Of a stretch of 64,000 nucleotides of DNA, positions 23,028 to 35,900 are shown one piece after another. A program made the translations under genes and the position numbers. The DNA is from Diogma glabrata (Eukaryota; Arthropoda; Insecta; Diptera; Cylindrotomidae): contig OY856186.1 in NCBI GenBank assembly GCA_963693315.1, forward strand, positions 372,026,850-372,090,849, written 5' to 3'. The notes below the pieces were generated by a model. The model was not told where the DNA came from and searched no databases. It saw only the letters and a list, made by a program, of their open reading frames with translations. Position 1 is the first letter of the stretch, and every line of letters begins with the position of its first letter.

Positions 23028-23515
23028 TGTCAAAAAAATCGTCAAGTGTGTCAAAACAAGGAAAGTTGCATATTTTTTGCCTAAAAGACGTTCATTTTAA
23101 GTGATTACGAATAGAAATATTGGATTTGAAGAAATTTTGATGGTCGGGATTGGTATGTGAGACCAAAAACTAGATTATTGCATTATAAGTTTGTCAAAAA
23201 AATGTTGTCAAGTGTGTCAAAAGAAAGATTTTTATTAATTTTTTTACCCAATTTTTTGAAAAAAAATAAAATTAATTATTTGTACGACATGCAATTTTAT
23301 TATTATTATTAAGAATTGTAAGTTAGTCAAAAAAATAATGTAACAATGTCAAGTGTGTCAAAAGAATGATTTTCGTTTATTTTTTAAGAAAAAAATAAAA
23401 TTAGTTATTTGTATGAAATGAAATGTATGATGAACATGAAATTATTATTATTGAGAATTTTATTGGCATTATAAGTTTGTCAAAAAAATATTGTCAAGTG
23501 TGTCAAAAAATTGAT
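23028..23515. repeat. Diverged tandem repeat carrying TGTCAAGTGTGTCAAAA
   Basis: Four copies of a block of the form GTCAAAAAAAT..TGTCAAGTGTGTCAAAA, at about 23028-23055, 23190-23222, 23323-23365 and 23475-23512. They are spaced roughly 140-165 bp and separated by T-rich sequence containing TTTATTTTTT and AATAAAATTA-like segments. Confidence 0.65.
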
Positions 23516-23589
23516 TTCATTTATTTTTTTAGATCATTTTTTGGAAAAAAAATTTAGCTGTTTGTTTACATAAATATAATTGAACATGG

Positions 23590-24130
23590 AAATTTTTGAA
23601 TTTGTTATAGTTTTTGAAATATTTTTGGAATTTTGGAAAAATGTCAATTTTCGATTTTGTAAGAATTTTTGGAATATTTTTAGAAGTTTGAAAAATGCTA
23701 AATTTTTGATTTTATTATAATGTTTATCATTTTGGAAAAAGTTTCAATTTTTGAATATTTTTAGAATATTATTAGAATTTAGAATAAGTTTATATATTCG
23801 ATTTTATTCTAATTTTTGGAATATTTTTCGAATTTTGAAAATAAAATAGAATTTTTGAATTCTATACATATTTTTAGAATTTTGAAAAAAAACGTTTTAA
23901 TTTTTGATTTTGTAAGAATTTTTGGAATATTTTTAGAATTTTGAAAAAGTTTAAATTTTTGATTTTGTTATAATTTATGCAATATTTTTAGAGTTTTTGA
24001 AAAAAGTTTTGTAATAATTTTTGAAATATTTTTAGAATTTTGTTTGAAAAAAGTTTGAATTTTTGATTTTATTTAATTTTTACAATACTTTTGGAATTTT
24101 GAAAGAAATACGAATTTGTGATTTTGAAAT
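23590..24130. repeat. Degenerate minisatellite, unit about 55-60 bp
   Basis: About nine or ten imperfect copies of a unit containing TTTTTGATTTTGTTATAATT, then TTGGAATATTTTTAGAATTT, then TGAAAAAGTTT. The copies vary by small indels, indicating an old array. Confidence 0.75.
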
Positions 24131-25218
24131 ATTTTCTCGAAACGCTAAATGGAGAGGTTTTGAGTAGCTCTCTTTTCACTAAATTATGTTAATTTATGAT
24201 CTGTTATAATTTTCCGGCATTGTATTGATGATTCGTGTTAGTTTTGTAATACATATCTAAACAGAGAAAAAAATACATGTACTTTAACAAAAACTAATGT
24301 TTGATAAACATCGCTGCCCAAAACTAAAAACCATGTCCTCATAAAAGTTTTATGCCGAAAACTATATCAAAATCCTTAACCCAGACCGAAGTCTTGATAT
24401 CTCAGAGCTGTGAGATTTCAGCCCCTTCATATGTTTTCATATAGGTTTGGTGTATTATCCAATCGATAAACTTGGCCCCATTACTTATTTAAAAGATTTA
24501 TTCGTTTAATTAATTATGTCAAAAATTAAAGTATAAAAATATGATATTGTTTCGGCATACACATAAATGAAAGTTTGTATTTGATCAAACAACTTTCTGT
24601 CACATTTTTGCCAATATTTATTAGATCAAACAAGAAATTAAAAAAAAAATTGTAAATCTTATATTTGTCTATAGTTTACTATATACTTTTAGGATTAGAA
24701 GTTAATTTTTAATCATAATTTTGACACTTTTTGATGATACAGATGTCGATTCGATTTTAATGACAAACAAAGATTAAAAGATAATAATATTTATTTTGAG
24801 ATACCTGTGATGTGAATTCAGATCACGTCGAGGTCACCAGTTATGGCTCTGTAGTATGAAGTCCCATTCACCTTCTCCAATGTCCATCCAGATCTGTTTA
24901 AAAATGACATCAAACTTTACAGACATCCTAAATAAACCAATAAATTAAATAAAACTATTCCTTTTTGTATATTTAATTTTAAGATAATATATTTCTATAA
25001 TTTATTATTATTTTATATATTTCGATATACTTATTTCAACATCTCACAAAGTTATTTCTTGACAAAAAATGGTTTTAAATGATTTTTTATATTCAAAAAA
25101 TTTCTAGCTTATAGTAGAGACACTATATCAAGAGTGAAGCCAGTTTCATTATGCAGGGTTAACTGTGACATCACTAGATTTACCTATTCAACGCCACATA
25201 TATAATAATTTTGCCACT
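24131..25218. other. AT-rich, nothing recognised
   Basis: No coding frame, RNA gene or clear repeat. 24790-24900 has somewhat higher GC but no recognisable content. Confidence 0.45.
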
Positions 25219-25689
25219 CCCAGTAGTCGGGTAGAAATAGACATTCCAAATTGCAATAATTCCCATAGAGCTGAAAATTAGTTAAGTTCAAATTAAGTTC
25301 ACTATTGTAAATAATAATATGTCAAAAGTACCCTCCGATACCATGTGTGCGTAAAAATTTATTCAAGGTCAAAGGTAAAAATTGTTTTTTTGCGTTTTAC
25401 TCGTCCACGGTAAATATTATCGCCAAAATAGGGGAAATAAAACATGTAGATCATTAAATTCTCTACAAAAATTGCTCTGATACTTTTTTTCGTATGAATC
25501 ACCGTTTAAGAGATATCGCATTTTCAAAAGATGAAAATACTAAAAAACACATCTACGTCGTCTATATGCATCATTAGACTTTTAATATCATAGTATCAGT
25601 AACATTGTTAGTATGTGTAACTTACACATACAAATTATACGAATCAAGAATATAAAATATTAAAGAATATACACTTAAAAGAAACTCAG

Positions 25690-27640
25690 TCCCCAATTTC
25701 ATTCGTCCGTATAACCTTGAGAAACATCTGTTTGCTATTCTTTTGTTTTTGAGTATGCATCAGCCCCTTACACATTATCACTCTTTGATGCTGTTGGAAT
25801 GCGCAAAACACAAAAGTCATCTATTTATGATTGCTTTCAACCCGTGGAAATTGAAATGGACAATACAACTGCTACTTACATTATCGATGGAGAATATGTA
25901 TAACATCGCGTTGTATGGGATCAAGAAGAGACATTTAACGTTATTTTTGATAAATACGTTCAATCTGTCAATGTGTACATAGACATTTTGGTCATAGAGT
26001 AGTTATATTATTTGATGGTTATGCTGATTATAAGAAAAACATTAAAGCTGCAGAACAACGTCGTCGTACTACACTGAAAAAAACATGTCCTATTTTCAAT
26101 CGCAATGCAGTTGTCTCAACCTCACCGTGCGGTCAGATATGGCGAATCGAGCTACGAAATTGCTTCAACACTGTACAATTACAAACCGATGTAGTTGAGA
26201 CAATCACACGAAATATTTATGTAGAAATAAAATGCAGTTCAGTTAATCTCAAATACTTGAATTTTAAAATGAAAAATTCATGATCTAAGGCCAAAGAAAT
26301 TTTTTTCCAGGGAAATAGTTATTAACTTTATTCAACTACTGTTGTATTGGATATAACACTTTATATTGTAAATAAACCTCATTCTGTAGTCAGAAAAATG
26401 TTATCGTGTAGTGCCAGTGGTCCCAATTACGGTGAAATTGTTTGCAAATAATATTACTTTGCATGAATAATAAACTACCAACTTCGACATGACGTTGTCA
26501 TTACTTCAATTTTTTTTTTCAGTGTACAAAAACATCTTCTTCTTTTGATGTGGTTTTCGATAAATTTATGACCATTCCAACAAACCAACAAAAATTTCTT
26601 GCAAATACTCATAATAAGTCTCGCTTTTTTTCAATGTTGTGTGAAACATTTACAACAGCAAACACTTCAGTGGAACAGGCTGATAATGACGCTGACGTAC
26701 TCATAATTTAAACAGCAATAGAAAAATTTAATACAACAAATGCAACTATTGTTGTTGGTGAAGATGTTGAGTTGTTGGTGTTGCTAACTGCACGCACTCC
26801 ACTTGATAAAATTATTTATTTGTTGAAACCTGGGAAGGCTCAATCAACAACAAACAAAAATATATTCATCAAAAAGTTTATCTGCCTATCCACAATGTCA
26901 ACGTCATATATTATTTTTGGATGCAATAACTGGATGTGATACAACATCAGCATTTTTTTAAAGGAGTAAAATTACAGCATTCAAATTATTTGAAAAACGT
27001 AATGATTTAACTCACTCTGCCGAAGTGTTCCAAGAGATTGGCTCTTCTCCCCAAGTCCTCATCACAAATGGGATTCGCTTTCTTCTTGCCATGAATGGAG
27101 CTCAAAAAAAAATTAATTGTATCGACAAGTATAGATATTTGAGCTTTGTTAAAAATACTCGTAAAAATAAAAGAGTCGAACTATCTTGTCTTCCTAAAGC
27201 ATCTGCACCTGCTTACCAACATTTATATCGTGTATTTTACCAAGTTTAAGTGTGGCAAGGAAATCAATTGGAAGAGATTGGGGATGGAAATTAATTGATA
27301 ATATTTAGAGCCAATTCAAACTTTACTCTCTCCTGCTCCAGAGAAACTTCTTAACACCATTTTTTGCAATTGCACAAAAGGTTGTACTGCAAGCTGTGGC
27401 TGCTTTGCTCAGTAGCATGTACCAACTGTCAAGGCCAAACTTGCTCAAATGTTGCGTCAAGTACAACAGACGAAGATTTATCCTAGGTGTATGACGAGAC
27501 AACTGATATATCTTTTTTAGATTAATCTACCGACATCGAGAAAGCAGAAGAAGAAGAAGACAGCGAAGAGGACATTACTGTTAAAGAAGAGTTTCAAGGT
27601 TACCAATCAGACTGAAATTTTTATAAAGTCGACCAAATTT
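25690..27640 (+). pseudogene. Decayed gene of an unnamed insect protein type with PIN/FEN-like motifs and a Cys-rich tail
   Basis: Pieces in order: SLFDAVGMRKTQKSSIYDCF, then VIFDKYVQSV, then ILFDGY-like remains, then AAEQRRRTT. After the nested MITE come FDVVFDKFMTIPTNQQKFLA, DNDADVLII, IVVGEDVELLVLLTARTP, LDAITGCDTTSAFF, then a long open stretch at 27025-27249 and a cysteine-rich tail (NCTKGC, SVACTNCQGQTCSN). From memory, this pattern matches large uncharacterised proteins annotated in many arthropods. The DADVLI and VVGEDVELLVLL blocks resemble the acidic motifs of PIN/FEN-like nucleases, so a nuclease role is an inference. There are at least six stops or frameshifts. The position inside long inverted repeats suggests it was the element's own gene. 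Confidence 0.65.
26072..26524. mobile_element. 453-bp CACTG-ended MITE, TA target duplication, nested
   Basis: Termini are CACTGAAAAAAACATG and, in reverse complement, CACTGAAAAAAAAAATTGAAG, flanked by TA on both sides (26070-26071 and 26525-26526). Removing the element plus one TA joins the codons for RRRTT to KTSSS in frame in the surrounding gene, which fixes the insertion site to the base. A partial relative lies at 3147-3400. The CACTG tips suggest a link to the CACTA/Chapaev group. Confidence 0.85.
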
Positions 27641-28238
27641 CATTTTTTTTATCATTATCAACAGTATTATTTTTTAATGAACCCTTTTTAGTCATATCTC
27701 TTTTGCAATCATTCGTTGGACGACTATTGCGAGCCCATTAAATAACCAAATCACACTATGGCCACTTTAACCTGTGATGACTAAAAGGGTTAATTATCTT
27801 ATTTTTATCTAATAGAAATGGCTCACAATAGATCGTGGAATATTCCTACCGGGGAAACCACGTTAAAAAAAGCGCCAAGCACACTACCGCACTACTACTA
27901 CTACACTACTTTTTCATCTTTTGAAACCGCGATATCTCTTAAACGGTGATTCATACGAAAAAAAAAGCATTAGAACAATTTTTGTAGAAAATTTAATGAT
28001 CTACAAGTTTTATTTGCCCTATTTTGGCGATAATATATACCGTTGACGAGAAAAACGCAAAAAACCGACTCTTTGACCTTGACCTTGAATAACTTTTTAC
28101 GCACACATCATGGGATCGATGGGGACTTTTGACATATTATTTGTAATAGCGAACTTAAGGTTTTTACCAATTTTCAGCTCTATGGGAGTTATTGTAAGCC
28201 TAGCCCTTTTTTATGTCTATTTCTACCGGACTACAGGG

Positions 28239-28609
28239 AATAATCTTACATTAAAAATCATTAAATAATAAAAAATAATTTTTGAGCTTTATCGTGAAAA
28301 TTTTAATTACTACAACAATTAATTAAAAATTTTTCTCCTTTTTTACTTTCACCACAGAAAATTGTATTTTTACAAAAATATTACTTGTATACTAATTTTA
28401 TAATTACAAAAATATTACAATTCTACAATATTCAAAATACAAAATTATTTTGAATGCATTTCAAGAGAAACTATCTCCTTCAGCAATGCAAAACAAAGTA
28501 AAGCTAAAAGAAAATCGAAAAATGACAAAATTTTCAAGGAAAACTAAACAAAAATAACAAAATTTAAAAGAAAACTAAACTTAGAAATTATACAATTGAA
28601 AATAAATTG
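28239..28609. other. AT-rich, nothing recognised
   Basis: Sequence between the long-TIR transposon and the Penelope-like fragment; no supported feature. Confidence 0.45.
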
Positions 28610-28830
28610 GAAGTAATATTTCCTCGATCAAAATTTTTAGAAATAAAATAGCTTTCAAAAGCATCCAAATTGGAAGCTTTATTAACTTCTTTATTTAATT
28701 TAATGTTTTCCAAAGAAACTCCCAAATGACATTCTGTCAAAGCATGATGTGCCATGCATGATTTTTCTGGCCGGTTAAATCTAATATGGCTTTTATGTTC
28801 TTTAAATCTTGTTTTTACACTTCTTTTTCA
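28610..28830 (-). pseudogene. Penelope-like endonuclease C-terminal fragment
   Basis: The minus strand reads about 65 open codons: RFKEHKSHIRFNRPEKSCMA, then HHALTECHLG, then EVNKASNLDAFESYFISKN. This layout (KEH, an RPEKS-like motif, A-H-H, then KEV...LDA-E) is that of the end of Penelope-type GIY-YIG nucleases. It is a different lineage from the element at 21195-22262. No RT remains. Confidence 0.6.
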
Positions 28831-30639
28831 TAATAAAATTTAACAATATTTATTAAATTTTTTTTATTAATGAACATTTTATAAAAACTTCAATAAAATG
28901 TTATTTTTATATTAAAAAATTTAACTAAAAAATAATTGACACAACCAATAAATATGGTGTGAAACTAACTTCTTTCTATTATTTAATAGAAAGTCCTATT
29001 AACGGTTTGAAGAACTAAGCGAAACAGGGCAAATCAAATAATGTGTGTCTCAATGATTATTTAAATTTTTTATGACAAATTGATTAAAAAATATTTTCGG
29101 TACCTTAAAAGAAAATCAATAATAATTACTTACGTATTCAAAATTCTTACCTGTTTATTCATATCTCTCTCCTTAAATATTATCATCAATAAAATTCATC
29201 TTTTATTTCAGTAACTTGAATATATATATTTTTCTTTCTTGAATTTTCATAAATTAAATCTTTTAAAGTTTGTATAGTTTTTTTTTCAGTTCGTCTTAAA
29301 CGATTTGTTTTGTTCGATATATATTAATTAATTAATAATTTAAATATTTTATTTACATTTATATTCAGAAATTAATTTTAAAGAATTTTAATATTGCTAC
29401 AATATAGATGATACATTTACATATATATAGATTTCAAGTAATTTATTATATTTAAAACCTGAAATACATTTTTATTCGAATACATTTTTTAAAGTTTTTA
29501 TTCATTTAATCTTTTGTAAATAATTTTCCTTTTTTTTAAATCAATTTTAAAGCAAATTGATGAATATCAATAGTTGGTGTCTATTGTAAATTTGATTGAT
29601 GTTTTTTAAATTAATTTTATATCTATGTATTTTCTTTAAATTTTAAATAATTATATGGAACATGGAGTAGTTTTTTTTAAGTTAAGTTACTTAAATTACG
29701 TTTGGTTCTGAATTTATTGAGTATAAGGAGTGTACAAGAATGCTCGATGAAGATCATTTTAAAAAATGAAGCTTGGTAAAAATGTTTATAAAAGGTCTAT
29801 GATCTAAAACATGCATGAAAATTCAAAAAATTAAACAACTGTGGTGACGGACGACGTCGGTCTACTCAACGGTTCGGACAAAACGTTGGTGCGTACCGAC
29901 GTTATATTGGTCGATCTGTAGCGACAACACGCTTTTGGTGTTGTTACGATAATTTCAATTAAATAATATCAAACAAGAATTTCTTTAGAAACGCATATCG
30001 TTTTTGGTGAAGATTCAAATAACTTAATACTATTGTGAATTAGTCTGGTTGAAAGGAACGAAATTCCCTGTATTTTTTAACTGTCGCCAAACTCATTGTT
30101 GTTAATGATTACATTAACACGCGCTTTTTTGTTAATATAAAGATACTGATGTCAATTTTCTTTCTGCATATTAATTGGTTTTTGAAGTAAAACTTCTTTA
30201 GGCGCGTTGTAACGAGACAACATAGTGGGTTGTCCTTTATATGTAGTTTTTATTTAATTTTAATGAAGTATAATCTTATAAAACTGTTTAAATCCATATA
30301 AATTTTAGTTCAGTGCATTGTATACAGTATTTCACTTTTTTATTGTATTGTATAAAATATGGCACTTCTTTATTTGCATTGTATACTGTATGTCACTTTC
30401 ATTTTGTTTTATTGAAGTCAGTCTGCTTAAAATTTTAGAATCAAATGTTGACAGATAAAACTTTGTTTAATTTTTATATTTAAAAGTACGGATTTTTAAG
30501 TACTATTTGTAACTGTGAAATGAAATTAATAAAACATGTTATATATAAAGGCATGTGAGTTCAATTACTAAGGAAAATCACGACATCTCATCCCTAGAAA
30601 ACAGATTATGAAAAAACATGTAACAGCGTTATGAGAATT
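28831..30639. other. AT-rich intergenic DNA, nothing recognised
   Basis: Long AT-rich stretch. 29840-29945 is relatively GC-rich but not coding. No RNA gene or transposon end could be supported. Confidence 0.45.
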
Positions 30640-30990
30640 TGCACGGAAGTAACCATTTGAACAGATATACAGGTTTTGCAGTCCAAATTCAACATTTTGC
30701 AAATCAAAATCAACTTTTGCAAATCAAATTCAACTTTTTTCAAATCAAATTGAACTTTTGCAAATTAAATTCAATATTTTGCAAATCAAATCAACTTTTT
30801 GCAAATCGAATTCAATTTTTTGCTCTTCAATTTGATTTGCAAAAAATCGGATTTGATTTGCAAAAAGTTGAACTTGATTTGCAAAATATTGAAATTGATT
30901 TGCAAAAGGTTGAATTTGAAATGTAAAAGTTGAATTTGAATTGCAAAATGTTGAATTTGGACTGCAAAATCTGTATAACCAGATATATTC
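30640..30990. repeat. Palindromic array of about 21-bp units (foldback)
   Basis: The left half (about 30675-30815) is a tandem series of variants of TTTTGCAAATCAAATTCAAC. The right half (about 30835-30970) is the same series in reverse complement. The outer tips also pair: ACAGGTTTTGCAGTCCAAATT at 30669-30689 and its counterpart at 30955-30975. The transcript or single strand could fold into one hairpin over 300 nt long. Open frames on both strands (30639-30926 +, 30786-31001 -) are by-products of the palindrome and encode similar Q/F-rich strings. Confidence 0.85.
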
Positions 30991-32390
30991 ATCTCTATCA
31001 TACTACAGTCTGATTTTTTTCAAAATAATTGTATAACTATAACAACAAACAATAACAAATATTTTAATTGGATAATGAAATTTTGAATTAAATGGGTACT
31101 TTGATTAAAAATTTCGATTTTTTATAGAATTTAAACAAATACATATGTTTTTTGCTTTTTTGGACGTAACTATGACAACATTTTGTCATTTGTGTGTTTG
31201 TGTTTAAACAATTATTCTAATTTAAATTTTAATCCAAAAATGTATTGTTTTGTTACCAATGCAACGATATTAAGTCTCGTATTAAGCATTATAGAGTGTC
31301 GATTAGTTAGAGTATCGACTTTATTTTTTTAATTATTGAGTTTCGATATATTATTATTAAATTTATATTTTTTATTTCTTGATTACAGTGCTATTGTTAA
31401 TTTTCAATTAGTAAGTGAATAATTCCCAAAAAAGTGTTTTAAATAAAAATAGTATTGTTTAGAGTTCAAATGGCTGAATCACAGGAAAATTTTACCCCTG
31501 CATCTATAAATAATTATAAACGAAAAAATCAACAACCTAATCATGCTCCCCAGCCTAAAATATGTAGGTTTTTATTTATCTCAACAATATTTAAAATTTA
31601 ATTAATAAAATTGAAGAATTTATATTCCAAACAAGAATTATATTCCAAACCAAAACAAGTGTATTTTTTTTTATTTTAAGGCTGCGTTGTCCAGCATCAA
31701 CATACCTCCGTCGTTAAAGTATAACTTTATCTAATATAATACTTCAATAATTTTCATTTGACTTATTATAAACTATTAATTGACTAAGACTACAGAAATA
31801 ATTTAATTTATGAATTCAGAGAAATAACAATTGAGAACAACTATCGTGAGAGTATCACGTGACCACTTATATTCACTTTAGAAATTTTTTGTAAACTAAT
31901 TTAATTCAAACTAATTTAATTCTCTAAGATCTTACTATAATTATTTTTGATTTACAAATACATAAAAAATTATTTTTGAATACAATGTATGAGGCTTAAA
32001 ATTTCCTTTTAACAATAAATATATCAACAACAACTGTTGGTTTTATTTTTCATTTACTAATGAGCGGGAAACACCAAAGAGATGCTAGATGACAAATTTT
32101 GAAGTTAAAAAACTCACATCGGTGGACTTTCCGCCCTTGAGGTCAGCGGTTTAATAGATTTTTATGAATGGATGATACATATGGTTTTCCTTCGCACGAA
32201 GCGAAAAACTTGCTATATGCATTGAATGACTTCAATTAAGCCTCTTATTTTGAATAAAATTCAAGTAAACTCAGTTGGTGATTTGATATAATCACTCAGT
32301 TGAGTTCGTGATTTCTTATCAAGTAAATTGAATTCACTCATCATCGAAAAAAAAAATAAAAAAATTCTGTTCTTAAAACCATTGATTATA
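30991..32390. other. Intergenic flank of the CACTA-like element, one exon-like segment
   Basis: AT-rich. At 31470-31563 on + an ATG-led frame (MAESQENFTPASINNYKRKN...) ends at a possible donor (TAT|GTAGGT). A possible phase-compatible acceptor lies near 31680. The product is not recognised and the exon is weakly supported. The rest shows nothing definable. Confidence 0.25.
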
Positions 32391-32973
32391 CACTGAGAAA
32401 AGAGTTTTGTTTTATCAACAAAATGAATGAAGTTGGAATTATCTAACTATATTTATGAATTATTAGCAAATCTTGATTGATATAAGTAAATATAGTAATA
32501 TCTCGCTGAAGCCGTATAGGTTGAATCAAAAAACGGATTTATTTAAATGGATTTGGTTGGTGTAAATAAATATTTCTTTGGTATGCATTAAAATTCCCTA
32601 TTTTCAGTTTCTGTTACAATAAATAAAGATTTAGTAATTATTACTAAATAAGAACTTGAGTCAGCTACAGATTTATTTAAGTGAAAAAGAAATCTTATTT
32701 TATACAAAGTTTTGAACACTTCATCCAATATAATATACGAATTGTATCAAAACATGATTTGGTTATAGTTACTAAATCATAGTTGAGACGATTGAGTGTT
32801 TGTTTTGATTATTATTCGTTACAGAATGCGTCTACTCGGTATCACACGACGATTCAGTTCTTTTGTTAGCTCCAAGCGAAACACAAGTGACATAGACTGT
32901 TTGAGTGTTTATAAAGTTTTTGATTGTATGTGAAATTGTTTCAGTTTAATAATAAAATATTAATTAACCAAAT

Positions 32974-35900
32974 ATGGAAGAATTTTTGGACCAAGCCAAT
33001 TTGAATGATTTGATTGACATTTTAAAAGGTAAGTCTGAATAATTTCAAATTAACTGAGCGTGGTCACTGTAGTAAATGAACGTTATTTTTATGAGATAAG
33101 TAATACCTGATGTCTACGTATCAATTCAAAATAATTTGTTATACATTTCATTTCAATAAAAAAAGTGGCAAGTTCATTTATTCGTTAGTTGACCCTGACC
33201 TCATGTTTTTTCATGCAAAAATGAAGTGTGTATGAATGTTGTGATGGACACCATATTTTTTATTTTCTCTGAACTTCTAGCATGATTCTGAATGTAACAA
33301 TTTTTTTCTTAGTAGTATTTTTTTTATTTTTCATACTTTTTATATTCATTATGTATTCTTCCTTTTTTTTTATTTTATTGCACTATCCTTTCTCCACAGC
33401 AAACGATATTAACGATTTAGATATACTTGGTGAACTTATTGCCAATCCTGATGAACTAAAAACTATTATCCCAAGTCCGGGAGTGAGATTGACGCTTCAA
33501 AAAAAGTTCAGAGATCATGTATGTTCATATAAATGTAACCGTATTGTTTTTTTTTTTTGATTTAACACTTTTTTGTGCATTTTTCATTTTTCATTTTCAC
33601 GTGCTCTGAATATTCAAATTAATTTAACAATTTCAAAACCTGAATAATTTATGTACTTTAATTATTTGTAACGTCTCATTTAATTTATTACTAGATTGAA
33701 TTTAATAACAGCGCCATTCAGACATGGATAAAAATTTTGAATCCTAACGAGAATCCAGATATAAGTTTGATCCATCCTCAACCTGTAGAAATCATTGCAA
33801 ACAACACTCAAGCTGATGTAAGTGCTGCGAGTACGAGTGATCAACTTCAAGTATTTGAATTGATCAACACTGCTGAAAAAAATCAAAACCACGAAGAATC
33901 TACGAGCAAAAAAAGGAAGAGAATTTCTAATTCCGGCATTCTATTTGATTTAAAATCAGTTTTGGATGCACATCCTATAGGACAGGCACTGTATAGGATT
34001 GGACTTTATCAAAAATGTTTGGTACCTATGTATCAGTCCTTATTAGCAAATATAATTTGCTGGGAACTTCTAAGACTTAAACAGTAAATAAATTTTTTTT
34101 TTTTCAATATAAATTTATAATCTGCTGTCATTTTTTCATTATTATTATTTTATTATAGGAAAGTGACAAATATACACTTTGCTGACATTGCTCAACAAAT
34201 CGTTGGTTTATTCCCAGAAGAGTGTATTGAAACCTATTATGTGGAGCCTGTTTTAAAAAAAGATTCTAAAAAAAATGAATCAGAAATCTCAAAAGGTAAA
34301 TTGCCGATAAATATCGGAATTTGTGTGGCATAATTAATAAAGCAGCTAAAATTGGAGAACAACCTAAATTTATTAGTGCTGATAAAGAACAAACAGAAGG
34401 TACAGAACATCATTTACATTAATCACTACTGTAATTTTTTTCAAAATATCAATATAATAATCCATGTTCTACAGAAATTGCAGCAGCAGAACAAAGTAAA
34501 TTATGGTTAATTCATAATCGTGAAGCTCCTGAGGTTTTTAATCATTGGGACATTTCTTATGTTTTACGGGAGTGTGATGCTCAAGAAAAAAAATATACTA
34601 CTGCTCAAGATATATTAAATATTTGGCCAATTTTGAAAGAAGGAAAAAGTTTTGAATTGGTAAATTTATAAAATTTATTGATCTTCTGTACTGAAGGAAA
34701 AATTATTTGAGATATTGTTAGAAGTGCCACTATGGGCTTGGACTTTTAATAACAAATATTTTAACCCTAAAAAAGAACGGAGTCAGCGGATTGCCTCCAC
34801 ACAAAGCCTCAACTTGGGAATCCCTTAATACCTGTATTTAACCACACATACTAATTTTCATATGCATTCGAAAAGAAAAATAAAACTTATCTTATTATAA
34901 TTGTTGATAGTTGACTTCGGTTTCGTGTAATTTATTAGTTCCAATCCAATTCATGACAAATCTTAAATCCGTTTTTGGTTAACAAAATACATCTTTTTAT
35001 AACTTAACCTCGAAAACATCTAATTACTCCTTTACAACATTCTTATCATTTAAAACATTGCCAATTCCTAAATCCACCGATCTTGTATTTTAAAATGAAT
35101 ATCCGCCATTATTTCATTATTTAATAGTTTTTCAGTTATTTCTCTCATAGATAGGCTTTGATCGTCAAATAATTCCACCGTTTATACACAATATTATATA
35201 ATTTACAGATCTGCTGCACCAACTTATCCAAACCTTTGTTAGTTTTTACATATCCATTTTATATTTTTATTGAAAACACAGTAATTATGATGAAAAACTT
35301 AGTTTGATTACAACTATTTGCAAAATAATTTTATATATATATATTTATTTTTGTCTATATAAGTTTTATTTATTAACAAATCAAACCTTTACCAATTTTT
35401 TTTATATTAAATTGAAAATTTTAATCTGCGATGGAAAGAAGGAAAAGGTTAACTTCTAAAAAAATGAACTGACTTGCAAAAATTGAAATCCAAAAATTGA
35501 AAAATAAAATGTGATTTCTTTTTATGACATTTTTATCTCAAAAGAAAAACGTGAAAACGAAGATCAAGCAAAAACTGAGTGATAAATCTCTGTTCGTTAA
35601 AATTGAAAATAAAATTGGTGCGTTCGTTTATTTTTATAATTGTAATTCGAAATTGAACTAGCCGTTAATTATTAGAAAATTTTAAAATTATTATTAATGT
35701 AAAAATGAACTGAAATTATTGAAATAAATTTTTATTGAATTAGAAAAAGAATATGAATTGGTTTTATTATTGTTTAGGTGAATATAGCGGACGTTACAAT
35801 ATATGTTTGAAAATAGATTGAACGAGATTTTGCCAAAAAATTTCCTGACAGTCAAAATCTTTTTATATTGGAGTGGGACAAATTTTTCTCTTGCTTATTG

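Larger units (their letters stand above)
25219..28238 (+). mobile_element. 3-kb DNA transposon with about 330-bp inverted terminal repeats
   Basis: The outer tips are CCCAGTAGTCGGGTAGAAATAGACA (left) and, in reverse complement, CCCTGTAGTCCGGTAGAAATAGACA (right). The inverted similarity continues inward to about 25560 and 27905, with shared blocks such as CATAGAGCTGAAAATT, TATGTCAAAAGT, TATCGCCAAAATAGGG and TCACCGTTTAAGAGATATCG. The interior holds a decayed gene (25690-27640), itself broken by the MITE at 26072-26524. The flanks do not show an obvious target duplication (CACT left, AATA right). The CCC tips recall piggyBac, but no TTAA is present, so the superfamily is open. Confidence 0.75.

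Noticed and set aside
30639..30926. 95-codon Q/F-rich frame, or a CRISPR-like array
   Set aside because: Produced by the palindromic 21-bp repeats; the units are adjacent without unique spacers, so it is neither a CRISPR array nor a real gene.
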